Both the position numbers and the translations under genes were made by a program. A stretch of DNA of 49,132 bases from contig LSSL01002296.1 in the NCBI GenBank assembly GCA_001953115.1, positions 1-49,132 on the forward strand. The letters run 5' to 3'. Below the pieces are notes generated by a model. The model was not told the origin of the DNA. It saw nothing but the letters and a program-made list of their open reading frames with translations, and did not search any database. This DNA is from Smittium mucronatum. Taxonomy: Eukaryota; Kickxellomycota; Harpellomycetes; Harpellales; Legeriomycetaceae. Shown here piece after piece: positions 37,547-49,132 of the stretch (its first letter is position 1; every line of letters starts with the position of its first letter).

Positions 37547-37766
37547 AATAATTTTTAAAAACCTGTTATAAGTACGCTCTGACTAAGATGTGAATAGCTT
37601 CAGCGAACTATTATTAATTGAAAAAGAGCTTAATTCTTGACTGCATGTAACCTCAGTCATCCAGCCTATTTGAAGCAATGCCAAGGGGGGGTCTTTTGGT
37701 TGGTAGATTTCATCCTTTTCCCGATGGTTCGCATCCGGTATTCCGACAGTGAAGCTAATTTTAGTT
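37547..37766. other. Complex linker between repeat copy 2 and SINE-2 copy 2
   Basis: GC-richer, with a G7 tract near 37684 and coding-like plus-strand pieces (QGGVFWLVDFILFPMVRIRY). It has no counterpart next to repeat copy 1 or SINE-2 copy 1. Possibly a separate decayed element. Confidence 0.3.
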
Positions 37767-37868
37767 AGGATATTGTACTTTTAATACTTCTTTTTCTTTT
37801 TTTCGTATTTTTTTCGTATGTTTTTTAATGAAGCTATCTTACAGTAAAATTCCGTGATACGAAAAAAA
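37767..37868 (+). mobile_element. SINE-2 copy 2
   Basis: A direct copy of 13504-13608. It starts AGGATAT, shares the pyrimidine-rich middle (CTTCTTTTTCTTTTTTTCG), then 'TTAATGAAGCTATCTTACAG' and AAAATTCCGTGATAC, and ends in G plus A7. A degenerate target duplication is possible ('AGCTAATTTTAGTT' before, 'AGATAAGTTTTCAA' after). The poorer tail and TSD suggest it is older than copy 1. Confidence 0.65.
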
Positions 37869-38440
37869 TAGATAAGTTTTCAATATTTTAAATTATGCAT
37901 TTGTACTACTATATTTTATTGTTTTTTAAATAGTTGATTCTTAATTTATTTCTGTAAAAGTAACATTTTATAGCTTTAGAATCTTTATTCAATTAAAAAT
38001 GGCCAATTTTAATTATAATTATAATAACCCCATCTGATTACGAAATTTTCTTAAATATATTTTAGGAAACCTCATCTTAAAGTAGTAAGTGTACATAATT
38101 TATTTTAAGTTAATTCATATTTCTAGCACTACAATAATTTCTAGTTTTTATATTTCTTGATTATGGATGTAATGCCTAGAGGTATAATATAAAACTTTTG
38201 GATATTTTTATAGTTAAATAAAGTTTAAAACTACTTAAGAAAAAAAAAATTATAAATTTTTTTATAAGAATTTAACCCAAAAAAGCACTATTTTTCATTC
38301 TAAAAAGTTTTTGAATTATATTTAAAAGATTTGGTAGTAATTCAGATGATCCGGTGCTCGTAAATTTAAAATTTCACTATTTTGAAGTCTGATACAGTTT
38401 ATAATCATTTTTAGATAATATTAAAATAAAATTGGGGATC
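37869..38440. other. AT-rich spacer
   Basis: Nothing recognisable. Confidence 0.6.
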
Positions 38441-39115
38441 GTGGAAAAGTAATGTCATTTTCATGGTCTAAAAGAATTGATAACAGTATACTTGAGTTGG
38501 GAGACAGTGATAACTCCCATGAAAATGCTAGATAATTTGAATATTTTAACTAAAATATTTTGCTCGACTTTGATATTAACTAATACACAGGAAGTGACAT
38601 AGAATTGGAGTGCATTATTGGTAATGGGGTTATTGGATAATAGTGGCTTATCGAGCAAATATATTGAAAAATGCAATTTCTGTATTTATAGATGGTAATT
38701 TTAATCAACTTCTGTAAGCCAGGCAAAAAAAAATGGCCCTCACCCGTTAGTTGAGCTTATGGTTTAAATAAAAATAAATTGGTAGATTGAAAATTAGATT
38801 CAGTTTCCATATTAGCAGCAAATACATCGGACAAAATTTTGATGGATTTTCGATAAAAAATAAGGTTTTTAGGGATCAAACTCACTGATTAAATATGGAG
38901 TGGAAATACAATTTTTTGAAATCTGGGTGGTGGATAATAAGGAAATTCTGGAAGGAAATAAGAAAGACAGCAGAAGCAGAGTTTATAAGTTCACCAAGAC
39001 ATTAACATAGATTACCTAAGCCTTAAAAAAAAAAGATTCTAGAGCACTGTTTATATGAAAGAGAGAATAGACCTCTAGTTTTAGGTTTAATTGGGAGGTT
39101 TGGAGTAATCAGGAT
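38441..39115 (+). pseudogene. Decayed retroelement, 5' part (before SINE-1 copy C)
   Basis: Plus-strand fragments read MSFSWSKRIDNSILELGDSD near 38454, 'GVEIQFFEIWVVDNKEILEG' near 38900 and LEHCLYERENRPLVLGLIGR near 39041. The last resembles the zinc-binding tail region of LINE polymerases ('E.LEH.L..C'). Many stops and frame shifts. The relic appears to be split by SINE-1 copy C and to continue after it. The minus-strand open frame at 38461-38676 is taken as its shadow. An inverted pair, CATTTTCATGG and CCATGAAAATG, lies within 70 bp near its start. Confidence 0.35.
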
Positions 39116-39264
39116 CCTTGAATCAATGCCCAGTTGGTAGTGAGAAGCTAGAGCTACAGATGGGAGTGGGATGAAATTTTAATTATTTTTTCCTTTAATT
39201 GTATTTTTGCTTTAGTTTTTTCTAGAATTTAGATATTATAAATAAATTCCCTTCAAAAAAAAAA
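39116..39264 (+). mobile_element. SINE-1 copy C, with poly(A) tail
   Basis: Starts CCTTGAATCAATGCCC, as copies A and B do, and keeps 'GAGAAGCTAGAGCTACAG' and GGGAGTGGGATGAAA. It ends ATAAATAAATTCCCTTC plus A10, matching the AAATTTCCCGT poly(A) end of copy A. Flanks GGAGTAATCAGGAT (before) and GAAGTGATCAGAAG (after the tail) look like a worn target-site duplication. It lies inside a decayed retroelement and dates after that element's insertion. Confidence 0.7.
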
Positions 39265-39413
39265 GAAGTGATCAGAAGTATAATTTTGGGGTCCATTAAG
39301 AAAAAAATTTAAATAAACAGGTAAGAAGAAAGTGATTGGAAAAGAGTGCGGAATTCATTTATAGAAGGATAATTTAGAAAATGGCTATCAATTTTGGAAA
39401 TTTTTTAGGGTAA
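39265..39413 (+). other. Linker of the decayed retroelement
   Basis: Continues the composition of the flanking retroelement pieces but has no readable frame. Confidence 0.3.
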
Positions 39414-39945
39414 TATATACCTTCAATCAACAGAAGCTTTGAGAGGGGATGCTCTTCTCAAATCAGATCAGGTAAAAATAGGGATAGGATATGTAAATCA
39501 AGCAAGATTAAGGATATTACTGTTGAGATAATGCAAGAAGTAAGACCTGCTAGCCCTGAGGTGGTTTTTTTTGGGAATTCATTGAGATTAGGAAAAACTA
39601 GAGCTGTAAAGGCATTTAATTTTGAGATTGGTAAATCAGGCGGATAGGCAATTGGTGTAATATCGTAAGTACAAATCGATAGAAAGAGGAAATTCGAGCA
39701 ATTTTGGTAGGATTATGACTAGAAAAGCTATTTTTATCAATATTAAATTTGATAAAGTTGATAAAAGATCGATTATTGGGATCGGGAGTTGGATATTTTA
39801 GATTGAGGGAAGAATATTTTGTTCAAGGAAGGATGGCTGGATGAAAAGATATGATAAATCATTTAGGGAATGCAATTTTACCGAGTGAGGTACAAAAATA
39901 TGCAGCTATCATTTTAACTGGGACGGAAAGCACAATTTAAATCGT
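39414..39945 (+). pseudogene. Decayed retroelement ORF, 3' part
   Basis: An uninterrupted 77-codon frame without a start codon (39414-39647) reads through 'KIKDITVEIMQEVRPASPEV' and 'VFFGNSLRLGKTRAVKAFNF'. After a frameshift, a second stretch near 39785-39940 reads GYFRLREEYFVQGRMAG, a stop, then 'INHLGNAILPSEVQKYAAII'. The style (V.FgN..r......+.....) recalls the accessory ORF of LINEs in early-diverging fungi, but I cannot name the family. A non-retroelement host pseudogene is the alternative. Confidence 0.4.
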
Positions 39946-42900
39946 CAACTGCCGTAAAATGCACAGATTAATGTCTAAATATACCTTTTTTTTATCTTTG
40001 AAATATTATGTTGCTTGCAAAAAAATTGACTAAGCTAAAAACCATTCAAATTAATAATTAAGATATTATAAAAATAAAAATTCCTATTTTTTACTAAATA
40101 GAAACGACTAAATTTAATTTAAATTTTTTTTGGTCAACTTTAATCTGAAAATTATCATGTTAAAGTGAAATGCAACAAAATTCTCACTTGATTAAAAATC
40201 ACCCAAAAATGTTTTATATCGAGACATGACTGATTCACGGCCAATTTTTTTTTAAAAATTAATGATGCTTGAAGTGCAGAATAAAAGAAGTTGTTGGTAT
40301 TGGAAATTTTATTTATGATTTTAAAGAAGAAGAAAAAAATTCATAATTCTTTTAATAGAGCGGGATTGTTGATTTAGTGTCTTATATTAAAAAAATTTCC
40401 TTCGTTTTGAGAAAAATTTAAATTTAAATTTACATTCATGTCGACATATTCTATAAAATTGTTCATTTAGAAAAATATATAGATAATATTAATTTTATAA
40501 TTTCATATAATCTAAATCTAGAACAAAATTCATGGTTAAACGTGCTAGTTTGTTCTAGGTATTTTTCTCAAGTTTTCTTTCATAGTTAATAAGTGTTAAA
40601 GTGAAGATTTTTAGGTGTAAATTTTAAGATTAATCCCAATAAAAATAAAAAATTAAATTCTGGATTATAAACACATACATATCCCATAAAAGCCGGATTA
40701 ACGCAGCCAGAGAAAAAAGGGATGTTTAAGTCCTTGGTTTTATAGAAAACCGATAGTATTTTTATAAGAAAAAATATTTCCGATAAATTTTTCAAATACT
40801 TTTTTTGTATCTATTTATACACTTTTGTATGATTGTATTACCCCGATAAATAAATGCGAGTCAAATGACTGATTTTTTATCAAAATAAATAACTTTTTAT
40901 TGTATTAATTTTATATCTGATTAATTACTAGACAATGTTTTTAAATGTTTTATTGAATTTTTAGGCTATTGAATATTGGGATCTTTGTTACTTTTATTAC
41001 TTAAAATTGGTCTAATAGCTTTTTTTATGGTTGGATCTTTACCAAACAAAATTTAAAAATGATTATGTGATTAAATATGAAGTATCCAATGAAAATTCAA
41101 TATAGTATTAGTCATTTTTTAGCCATTTAATTTCAAAAAAATTGGTATATTGATCCAATAAAATCGTGTTTAAAAAATTAAGTTTCATTGGATTACATAA
41201 TTCAAGAAAAAATAACCATACCATTTTGATACAGGATGTTGATAGTAGAAAAAAATATATATATAAAGTATTCGGGATAAAAGTTATATCTTAATATAAA
41301 TACATTTTTCGTTTGTGAAAACCCCCCCAAAAACCACGAATATAAATATCTCTGTAGTAAATTAAAAAAATATGTGAATTTAAAATATTTTTAAAGTAGT
41401 TAATAGATGCATTAAGTTCTCTAATTTATTTGTTCTCGAATGCAATTGCCAATTCTTTGAGTTTGCAAATTCAATCACGAGTTATTTTGCCTTTGAGAAT
41501 GAAATTGCAATTGAGTTGTGATTTATATTTTTTTTTGTTTCTTTTGTGCTTGTGAATGCAAAATATTTTATTATCGCTAATAATTTTACATTTTCAAATC
41601 CATTTTTGGATGAGATTATGTTTTTTGATGCGTAAGAAACAAAATCCACGTTAGAATTTGATTCTAATTTACCATTCTGATTATTATATATCTTTTCTTT
41701 ATTTCCAAATTTTCTAAAATATTTGAGATCTATGTTATTTTAATTATTATCAGAGTTAAATGATTTAACCAATTTAAAAATTTAAAAATTATCACCAATT
41801 ATTAGCAATCTATAGTTTTATTCTAAAATAAATTCAATATAACGAGTACAAAATATATAAATATAATATAAATGAAAAAGACAATAAAAAATCTGGATGA
41901 TTATCCTATTTTTTTTGAAAAATAAAAGAACTAAGATCGGTCTTTCCAAAAAAAATAAAATAAAAATAAAAATAAAATAAAAATAAATAAATGATAAAAT
42001 TTTGAAATATATGCAAATTTTAAATAACTTCAAAAAGATGCATTATAACTAATGCTATTTGAAGCTATATCTCTAGTATTTTGTTAAAAGTCAAACCGAA
42101 ACATGATATCTCTCTAATTTGTGTGAGTATTTATGGGTTAAATATTAGTATATGGTTAGATAATAAATTTTGACCAATTTAAGCCACATTCCACTGTATT
42201 GCGTACATTTCAAATTTAATAAAAAAAATCCAACCATTTTTAATCATCTTCTACTAATTTATAATATTTGCCCTATCAAATCCTTAAAAGTTTTAAATAA
42301 CTTTCGACTAATCTTAAAAGATATCAATCGAAAATTCAGGGGTCAATGCAAAAAAAATTATTTATTTATTTTTTCTATACAACCAATTTGGATAAATTAT
42401 TATAATTTTAAGGCGGCATAAAGCCCATTTATTGGATTAATCGAAAATATAGCCTATTATTTAAATATTCAATTTTAATGAATGAAAAATAATTATCCAG
42501 TGAAGTGAAAATTTAACCCTTTCCGAGCCCGAATTTGTGGCTCACTCCTATTATTGAAAATTAGCTATTTCAATCTTCTAGATTTTTCAATATAACCAAT
42601 AACATATATATATATTTTTTTATGTTATATCAAATAAAAGGTGTATTCCATTTCTGTTCTTTTAACCCTGAAAGAATTAAGAAAATATAAATAAATGTTT
42701 TAGAATATTTTGATTCTTGAATAATGAAAAGATAGTTTTTAAGAACTTTTAACAGTTTTAAGGGCATGGGGTACAAAAATGTCATGATTTCTTGATCCAC
42801 TGTTTTCATCAAAAAATTTTTTTTTTACATTATTGGATATTTTAGAAATCTATTCAATTTAATTGCTTGATAAGAAATAATAGAATGTGGCAAAAATTTG

Positions 42901-45900
42901 GACCTGGAAAGGGATAAAAAAAAATACCATGTTTTTTTTATAGAGTTGGTGAAATTTAGAGCGATTTTTTCATTTTTTTATTATGAAAATACGAATAATG
43001 AGCAGCTACTGGAAATTTTTTTTTGCTTATTTTCCAAAAAATTTGATCATGTTAATTGGATAAATTCAATTATTATTCAAAAATGATTTAAATGGGCCGA
43101 AAATAATTAAATAAAGTTTAAAGTTGCTAAAAACAGGGGATTAAAGCTTTTATAAGTCATAATTTACTAATTAGCCTTAGTATATAAAATTACTAAATTT
43201 TAAAAAAATCAGTTAAAAATTAAATTTTTATGATCTTAATATATTTAAAAACAATTAGACGTGCCATATAAAGCCAAATATATATGAAATTTCAATTTCA
43301 ATTGCAATTGAAATTTAATACGCAAAGACATGAGCACAATTAAATGAAATTTCATCTAAAAAAAAATGAAAACCTGTTTTCGAATCAAACACAATCGAAA
43401 CTAAATTTGAATTAAAAATCTTGAATTTATTTGCCCAAAATTTCGAAGCAAAATTTTTTTAGCAATTACATTCAAAATTATATTTAAAAAAGAAAATAAA
43501 ACAAGGAAATAATATTATAAATAGTATTTAAGCAATAAGCTCTTGCCATCCTAAACCACTACTTAAATATATAAAATTTTCACGTTCTATTAAGAAGCCG
43601 TATTAATATTATCCTGTAACTTTTTTGTAAAAAAAGCGTGATTTAACTCATAAAAATTAAATTTTCAAATTTTTTTAGCTATCCTCAACCTCTTTTATCC
43701 TTACAGTGTAAGTTTTTTTTTTAAAAATTATATTATTAAATAAAACATTTTTTTTTAAAAAAATATTTTCTTGTTTCAATATATAAATTTTTTTTACAGT
43801 GAAAAAACTAAAAATAATTTAAAATTACTCCAAGTATCTAATGGATATTTTAAATTTAATCATAAGTTAATTTTGAGTTTAATTTGGTGAAAAAAAATAT
43901 TCGAGAAAGGTCTTGGGCCAATATTAAGAAACGAATGTAAGTAGAATACATCATCAAAATTTGGATAAAATCGTAGTGAAATTTCAAAAAAAATACAGCA
44001 TAAATATTCAGGATTCCAATTTCCTAGATATAAAATATTAATGATAATGCAATTTGTTTTTAAAATTAATATTTAAGCTTTTTAGGCACATTTTAAATCA
44101 ACGTTTATTTTTATTTGATGATTTAATTTTTTTTGTATTATTGAATTAATTCAGTTGAACTATCAAAAAAATTTCAAATAACAACTTTGAATTTTTAAAA
44201 AAAAAATTGAATTTAGTTTTGATTTAAAGATGTTTTTAAACGTTTTTTTTAAATTTTTTTTTTGATTTGTTAGTTATTTTAATTCTACATTTTTTTAACA
44301 GATTTTTTGTTGGGATACAAGCAAAAAAATCCTAGTACTTTCTTGCTGTCGGATTTATGAAAATCTATTAAATATCTTAATTATTTGAATGAATGTTCAA
44401 AATAAAAGATCTAAAATGGAAATTTATTTCCATCCTTTTCTGGAAATATTATTTTCCTCTCTCTCGACAATTTTCCCGCACTAAATAAATTTATTAAAAC
44501 CACGCAAACACAATATGTTTAGAGATATATCCTCACGAGTTTCCCTTGGTAATGAATTCTTTAAGATAATAATAAACCCTTAATACTGTAATCTTATGTT
44601 TCGAACCATATTTTTCCAAAAATTTATTTCGGAATACTGTAAAACAGCTAATATATGTTTAAATGCATTTTTAGTTTATTCTTATTGGGCCATTCTATGA
44701 TTTATCATTCCCCCGCATTAAAAATCTTCTATTTTTAAATAATAATGTGTAGAGTAAATAAATAGATATAAAAAATAAACAATAATGAATGTGTAAATGT
44801 ATCCTTAGACCAATGGATTCTATAAAAAATATCCATTGTATATGGATATTTTACTCAAGCTCAATTAATTTATGCTTTTAACCAATAAATTATTATTTTT
44901 AATTTAGTTATGTAATGGAAGCTCCAATTAATTTATGTAATTTTATTCGCAGATTTTTTAGGTTTTTTAAATAATGACTAGGTTCTGATATTTATGAATT
45001 TCGAAAAAAGAACTCGATAATATACGTTTTTTTTAAAAAAAACATCAGGATCCTTAGATTTTTATTCAGGCATTAATCTCTTATTAAGTTTATATAATAT
45101 ATTGTTTTAATTTAAAAATTTATAAACTAAAATTAAAATATATAGATTAGATTTTAGTATTGTGGAACTTCAAATCTGAACATAATATAAAATGATATTA
45201 TCAAATTATCTTCATTCTACAAAATTGATTTTGGATTAATGGAATCTATATGATTTGATAAACATAAAGTGAACTTTAGATCTTCTTATATAATAAAACA
45301 ATAAAAATAAATATCACAAAATAAAGTCTTAAAACTATCAAAAAATGTAGTTTTCTAGTCATAATTTTTTATAAAGAAGACACTTTTATTCAAAATTTGA
45401 AGGATTTATGCAATACTTATTTTCAGCCGAGTTGAAATCAAATGGAACTTAGTTTATTTATTTAAATTAAGTTTTAATCAATAATTACTAATTATAAATT
45501 CGCTGGTACACTATTAAGATGTTTTAAAAATAATTTTAAAAGAATAAATTTTTTTTATAATATCTTTTATTTTTTGTCTTGTAGTAATTAATATCAATAT
45601 ATTTAAGAGCTGTTACAAGATTATAAACTCAATTTTTTTTTTGATAACAATGCTCTAAATCTAAGAGGTATCATTTCAATTTTAAATTTTCATTTTTACA
45701 AACTTTGATAAATTTTTTATACATTTTCATATTTGATAAATAAAATTAAATAATGAGTATAAAAGTAACAAATTTTAGCAGAAAATAGTTTTTTATGCAT
45801 CATTTTTAAACTTTACTACATACTAATGATTTGAATCATTTCAAAATAATCACAAAGTGATATAAACTGATTTAAATTTGGAATTTTATTTCTAATATAA

Positions 45901-46639
45901 GAATTATCAATTAATATTATATGCTAATTTTACAATTCATTCTCAAATTTTGCAATTAGAATTCTTTAAAAATGTTTCTAAATTTAAATTTTTATATTAA
46001 AACGGCATCACAAAGTTGATTAAAGCTATTGTGATAACTTGGACCTAAAGGTAAACTTTCAGTATCGAAGCTTTCCCTTATTTACGGTTTTAAATAAAAA
46101 TCTGATGAATAATTTGTAAATCTAATAATTTAGATGTAAATCTGGAATTATGTTTTATAATCTGAATATTTTTAGCTAAGTCTGCTGAATTAAAATTTTC
46201 TGCCTATAAAAACTGAAAGATAATTACCCGAAAATCTGATTATCTATTTTTTTTTAGTGTTCGGTTTAAATTTTCCAACTTTTTTATATTAAATTATTTG
46301 TTTGGATATAATTATAAATTATGATCACAATAAACGGTTGCAAATGGTATAAAATTTAATTTATTAATACTTTTTAAATCCAAACAAAAATTTCGAGATG
46401 TAATCACTTTTTTAAACTTTTGATGGATATAAATAATAATCTTTGGTCCTATTGACAAAGTATTAGTTTAAATTAAAATATTGCAATATTTATTTTCGTT
46501 ATTCTTTAAAGCAATCCAAAAATACTGGATTGAAATAAAAAAAATTGATTTAGAAAGCAGGTTTCAAAAAACGAGAGTCAACTTCTCAAAAAATTTAAAA
46601 ATATATAAACTACTGAGTATTTCTTTGCAAATAAAAACA
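39946..46639. other. AT-rich desert
   Basis: About 6.7 kb with no supportable gene. It holds a perfect 22-bp palindrome (43294-43315), an (AAAAT)n-like tract at 41948-41990, and a CAATTG-rich patch at 41440-41520. The small open frames here are low-complexity F/I/K/N strings. Confidence 0.55.
43294..43315. repeat. Perfect 22-bp palindrome
   Basis: Centred on CAATTGCAATTG, symmetrical over 22 bases with no loop. Related CAATTG words cluster at 41440-41520. It could be a dyad protein-binding site or chance in AT-rich DNA. Confidence 0.6.
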
Positions 46640-47900
46640 TAAATAAATGCGATGGTGATTTAAAAACAGATTATTATTATGTTTACGAAAAGATATATTA
46701 CTACTCGAAATCACACTCTGAGCTACTTGATTTATCCAATGATAGAACAAAAAAAAAGAACTCTGGAATACTTCGAGGATGGGTTATATCCATTTCAAAT
46801 TTCTTGTAAGTTTAAACCAGAAAATATCGATATTGAAATTAAAACAATATAATCTTAAGAAATAACAAAAAAAGGGATAAAAATTACGAAATTATAACCG
46901 CCCATATGTTAGGGTGCAAAATTTTGCTGTCAACTAGTCCTGAAAATTGTGCTTTAGTTTTATCATATTAATTGGTTCCTGGAGATATTAAAATTTTATT
47001 TACACACAAAAAATTGATCGATAGAATGTCACATGCATCAAAATTTCATGTAGATTCTACATTAAAGCTTGTTAAAGAGGGTTATACTGTTATAATAGTG
47101 GGTGTATCATATTTCAACCATAAATTATGTCTAATTTAAATATGACTACTAAGAATAGATATAGTGATGACTACAGATGAGGTTTGAAAAAATTGATAAA
47201 AAATGCAAATTTTTTGCTTTATACTCTTAATTTGTATAATATTTTTGCCGATTCAGCACCTCAAATAACAAAATCTCTAAAAAAAATTTCTATGAATCCC
47301 ATGAGTACAAATTGTTGGCTTCATGTTTCCAAAAGTATAAAGGATATATTAGTAAAAAATAAAGACGAATTAAGAGAATATTTATATATAGAAATTTGCA
47401 AGAAGCTAATAATTTCAGACAGAAATGTTTTCGGGATTTCAAAAAAAAAAAATCGCGTTAAAACTGAGCAAATTGGGACTCATTTCTGATATTTTTGAAT
47501 AGATAAATAGTAACAGTTTTGAAAAAATCAAAATTGGTTTGAAGGATCTTGTTTATTTAGTCCATCCACCAACAATTCCTTGAAAAAAATTTACAGAACT
47601 GTTAAGGAAAAGTTCATAAGATATATTTGTTTCTATTCCAGCGATTCTCTCTTAGTTTCTAAATTGATAATCAAATATTACGAGATCCATAGTATCTACG
47701 AGTTCAAAAGATTAGAATATATGAAATTTCAAGTTTTGAGTCAATTTTTTTCATTTTTATCCCATCTACGAAGAAGAAAGCTATAAAATAAAAATTTCAG
47801 ATAAAGAGTTGCCAGAACAGGAAAAAAAAGAATTTTCAAGAATTTTAAATTCTCTTGACTTTGAAATTTTTAATTCATTTATAGAATTTATTCATGGTAA
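46640..47900 (+). pseudogene. MULE (Mutator-like) transposase relic
   Basis: Broken into several frames but recognisable from end to end. At about 46647 there is KCDGDLKTDYYYV and a shifted RNHTLSYLIYPMIEQKKR, which looks like the end of a FLYWCH/WRKY-type zinc finger and its linker. The MULE domain follows: FHVDSTLKLVKEGYTVIIVG near 47045 (first catalytic Asp), NIFADSAPQITKSL near 47238 (second Asp), then NCWLHVSKSIKDIL at 47310, the C..H motif of the superfamily. NQNWFEGSCLFSPSTNNSL near 47525 supplies the catalytic Glu in W-F-E-G and the typical PSTNN. The open frames are about 46970-47138, about 47184-47489 and from about 47520 to 47786; at least two frameshifts and several stops make it dead. 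Terminal inverted repeats were not found. Confidence 0.8.
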
Positions 47901-49132
47901 CCTATTTTTATGCTAAAAGATGTATTTAAACATGGAGATATATATATTGCACATCAGAAAGATTTTTAAGGATGAAAAAATGCGTCCATTTTTATTAATT
48001 CTTTATAGAAATTAATAGCACTGATTTTTTTTTATTTTTACAAAGAATTTTTTTGAACTTAATAAAAATAAACACAAACACTATTAAAAAATTTAAAAAA
48101 AAGTTTAAAATTTTAAAAGAACCGATTTAATTAATTTAAAATTGCTATCTTAAAGAAACTCTTTTGGGAGACCGAGTAAAATAAAAAAAAATTCCGCCTT
48201 ACACAAAAAATTGTTACAAAATTATTTATTTAAAAATTTAATTTATTTAAATATCATTATTAAATTATGTAAAAAAAATTCGATTGTTGCTTTTATAAAA
48301 AATAAAGAAAAAAAATTTTATAAAAAAAAACAGTTAAAAGAAAGAAATTTAATTAATAATTTATTCAAATACAAATAGAAATATTTCAATGCATATTGAC
48401 CTAAATGACATTAAAAATGATTAGCTACAAATTAATATGCGGAAAAAAAATGGTTTATATAATTTTTTTGATATAATAGAATAAACGCACAAATGTAAAC
48501 AAATACAAAACTATGAAAAATGATACAAAATTTATCATTAAACACAAAATTAAGCAATTAGAGAAATTTCAACTAGACAAAATTATGTAGATCAATACAA
48601 AAAGCTTAGAATTTTTTTCTATTAGCCGGATTTTGATTAAAAAACTTCCATTCAATAGACTATCCAATTATGATACATGGAGTGTATTAAGATCTTAATT
48701 TATGAGTATAAAAAGAAAAATACTGATATAAATGACTCAACCAAATAGTTTTGTATTTCCAATTAAACATTATTGAGCTGTGTTGACATACTTTTTTGTT
48801 TATTACTATATATCTTATTTAAAAATAGTTTAAGATATGTGCTTTGGATTACTAAAGTAGTCATAGTTAAATTCTAATTAGATATATTGTAATTCAATTC
48901 AATTAAAGCATTTAAAAGTTGCTAACTTTCTTGTGTTTGGTAGTAGAAAATAGCCTTAAAAAAATAAATACAAAGAAAGATTATATTTTTTGTTAGGTAT
49001 TAACAAGGCTAATATGAATAGAGGGCTTAACTGTCTAATTTTTACCTCCCATCTTTGAAGCAAAACAATGTAAATAAATAACATATCATTAGTAATCTCA
49101 TATTTGGCAACATTCTGAATTACTTCTCTAAT
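47901..49132. other. AT-rich spacer to window end
   Basis: No gene recognised. A poly(A)-rich patch near 48050-48340 could be the outer part of the MULE element, but no inverted end is visible. Confidence 0.5.

Noticed and set aside
38461..38676. 71-codon minus-strand frame
   Set aside because: It overlaps better plus-strand retroelement fragments and has no recognisable feature.
41818..42033. 71-codon F/Y/I-rich minus-strand frame
   Set aside because: Covers an (AAAAT)n-like tract; a composition artefact.
1..49132. CRISPR array, rRNA, telomere repeats or bacterial operon structure
   Set aside because: No regularly spaced direct repeats with unique spacers, no conserved rRNA cores, no telomere-type tandem repeats and no closely packed genes with ribosome binding sites.

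Overview
This is a eukaryotic, extremely AT-rich, gene-poor window. The evidence is one very long protein gene split by a short GT-AG intron, no operons or ribosome binding sites, and several layers of decayed eukaryotic transposons. Many of the retroposed copies carry poly(A) tails and target-site duplications (TSDs). The gene uses the standard genetic code: it is open over nearly 7.5 kb in its main exon and ends in TGA. The style (very AT-rich spacers, introns near 90 bp, MULE plus LINE/SINE plus pogo-like relics) suggests an early-diverging fungus or similar microbial eukaryote. That placement is inference and weak.

Layout. 1-456: GC-richer dispersed repeat with a short tandem duplication at its end. 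Its partner lies inverted at 37246-37546. 457-5529: AT-rich spacer holding two copies of a SINE-like element (SINE-1 A and B), an unidentified complex island at 4770-5260 and a G-quadruplex motif. 5530-13405 (perhaps to 13711), minus strand: the only intact gene. It encodes a protein of about 2,600 residues, mostly predicted-helical and unassignable by eye, with a BTB/POZ domain near residues 2065-2165. 13504-13608: a second short retroposon (SINE-2) with a 16-bp TSD, inserted just upstream of the first solid exon and possibly inside a 5' intron. 14374-14746: a fold-back element whose arms are minisatellites. 17213-17660: a probable P-element/THAP9-like transposase relic. 21268-22324: a pogo/Tigger-like element with terminal inverted repeats (TIRs) and no transposase. 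22325-32600: a long AT-rich desert. 32632-32915: a LINE reverse-transcriptase relic. 35221-37766: a complex but unassigned island plus the inverted dispersed repeat, followed by a second SINE-2 copy (37767-37868). 38441-39945: a decayed plus-strand retroelement, interrupted by SINE-1 copy C with poly(A) tail. 46640-47900: a clear but frameshifted MULE transposase relic with all three catalytic acidic residues still visible. The rest is AT-rich spacer.

How it fits together. One long, intact and therefore probably selected gene sits in a graveyard of mobile elements. LINE relics could have supplied the machinery that moved SINE-1 and SINE-2, since both families show A tails and TSDs. I found no rRNA, tRNA or CRISPR that I could support. 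No multi-gene system is visible. The new material here is the orphan BTB giant and two apparently undescribed SINE families.
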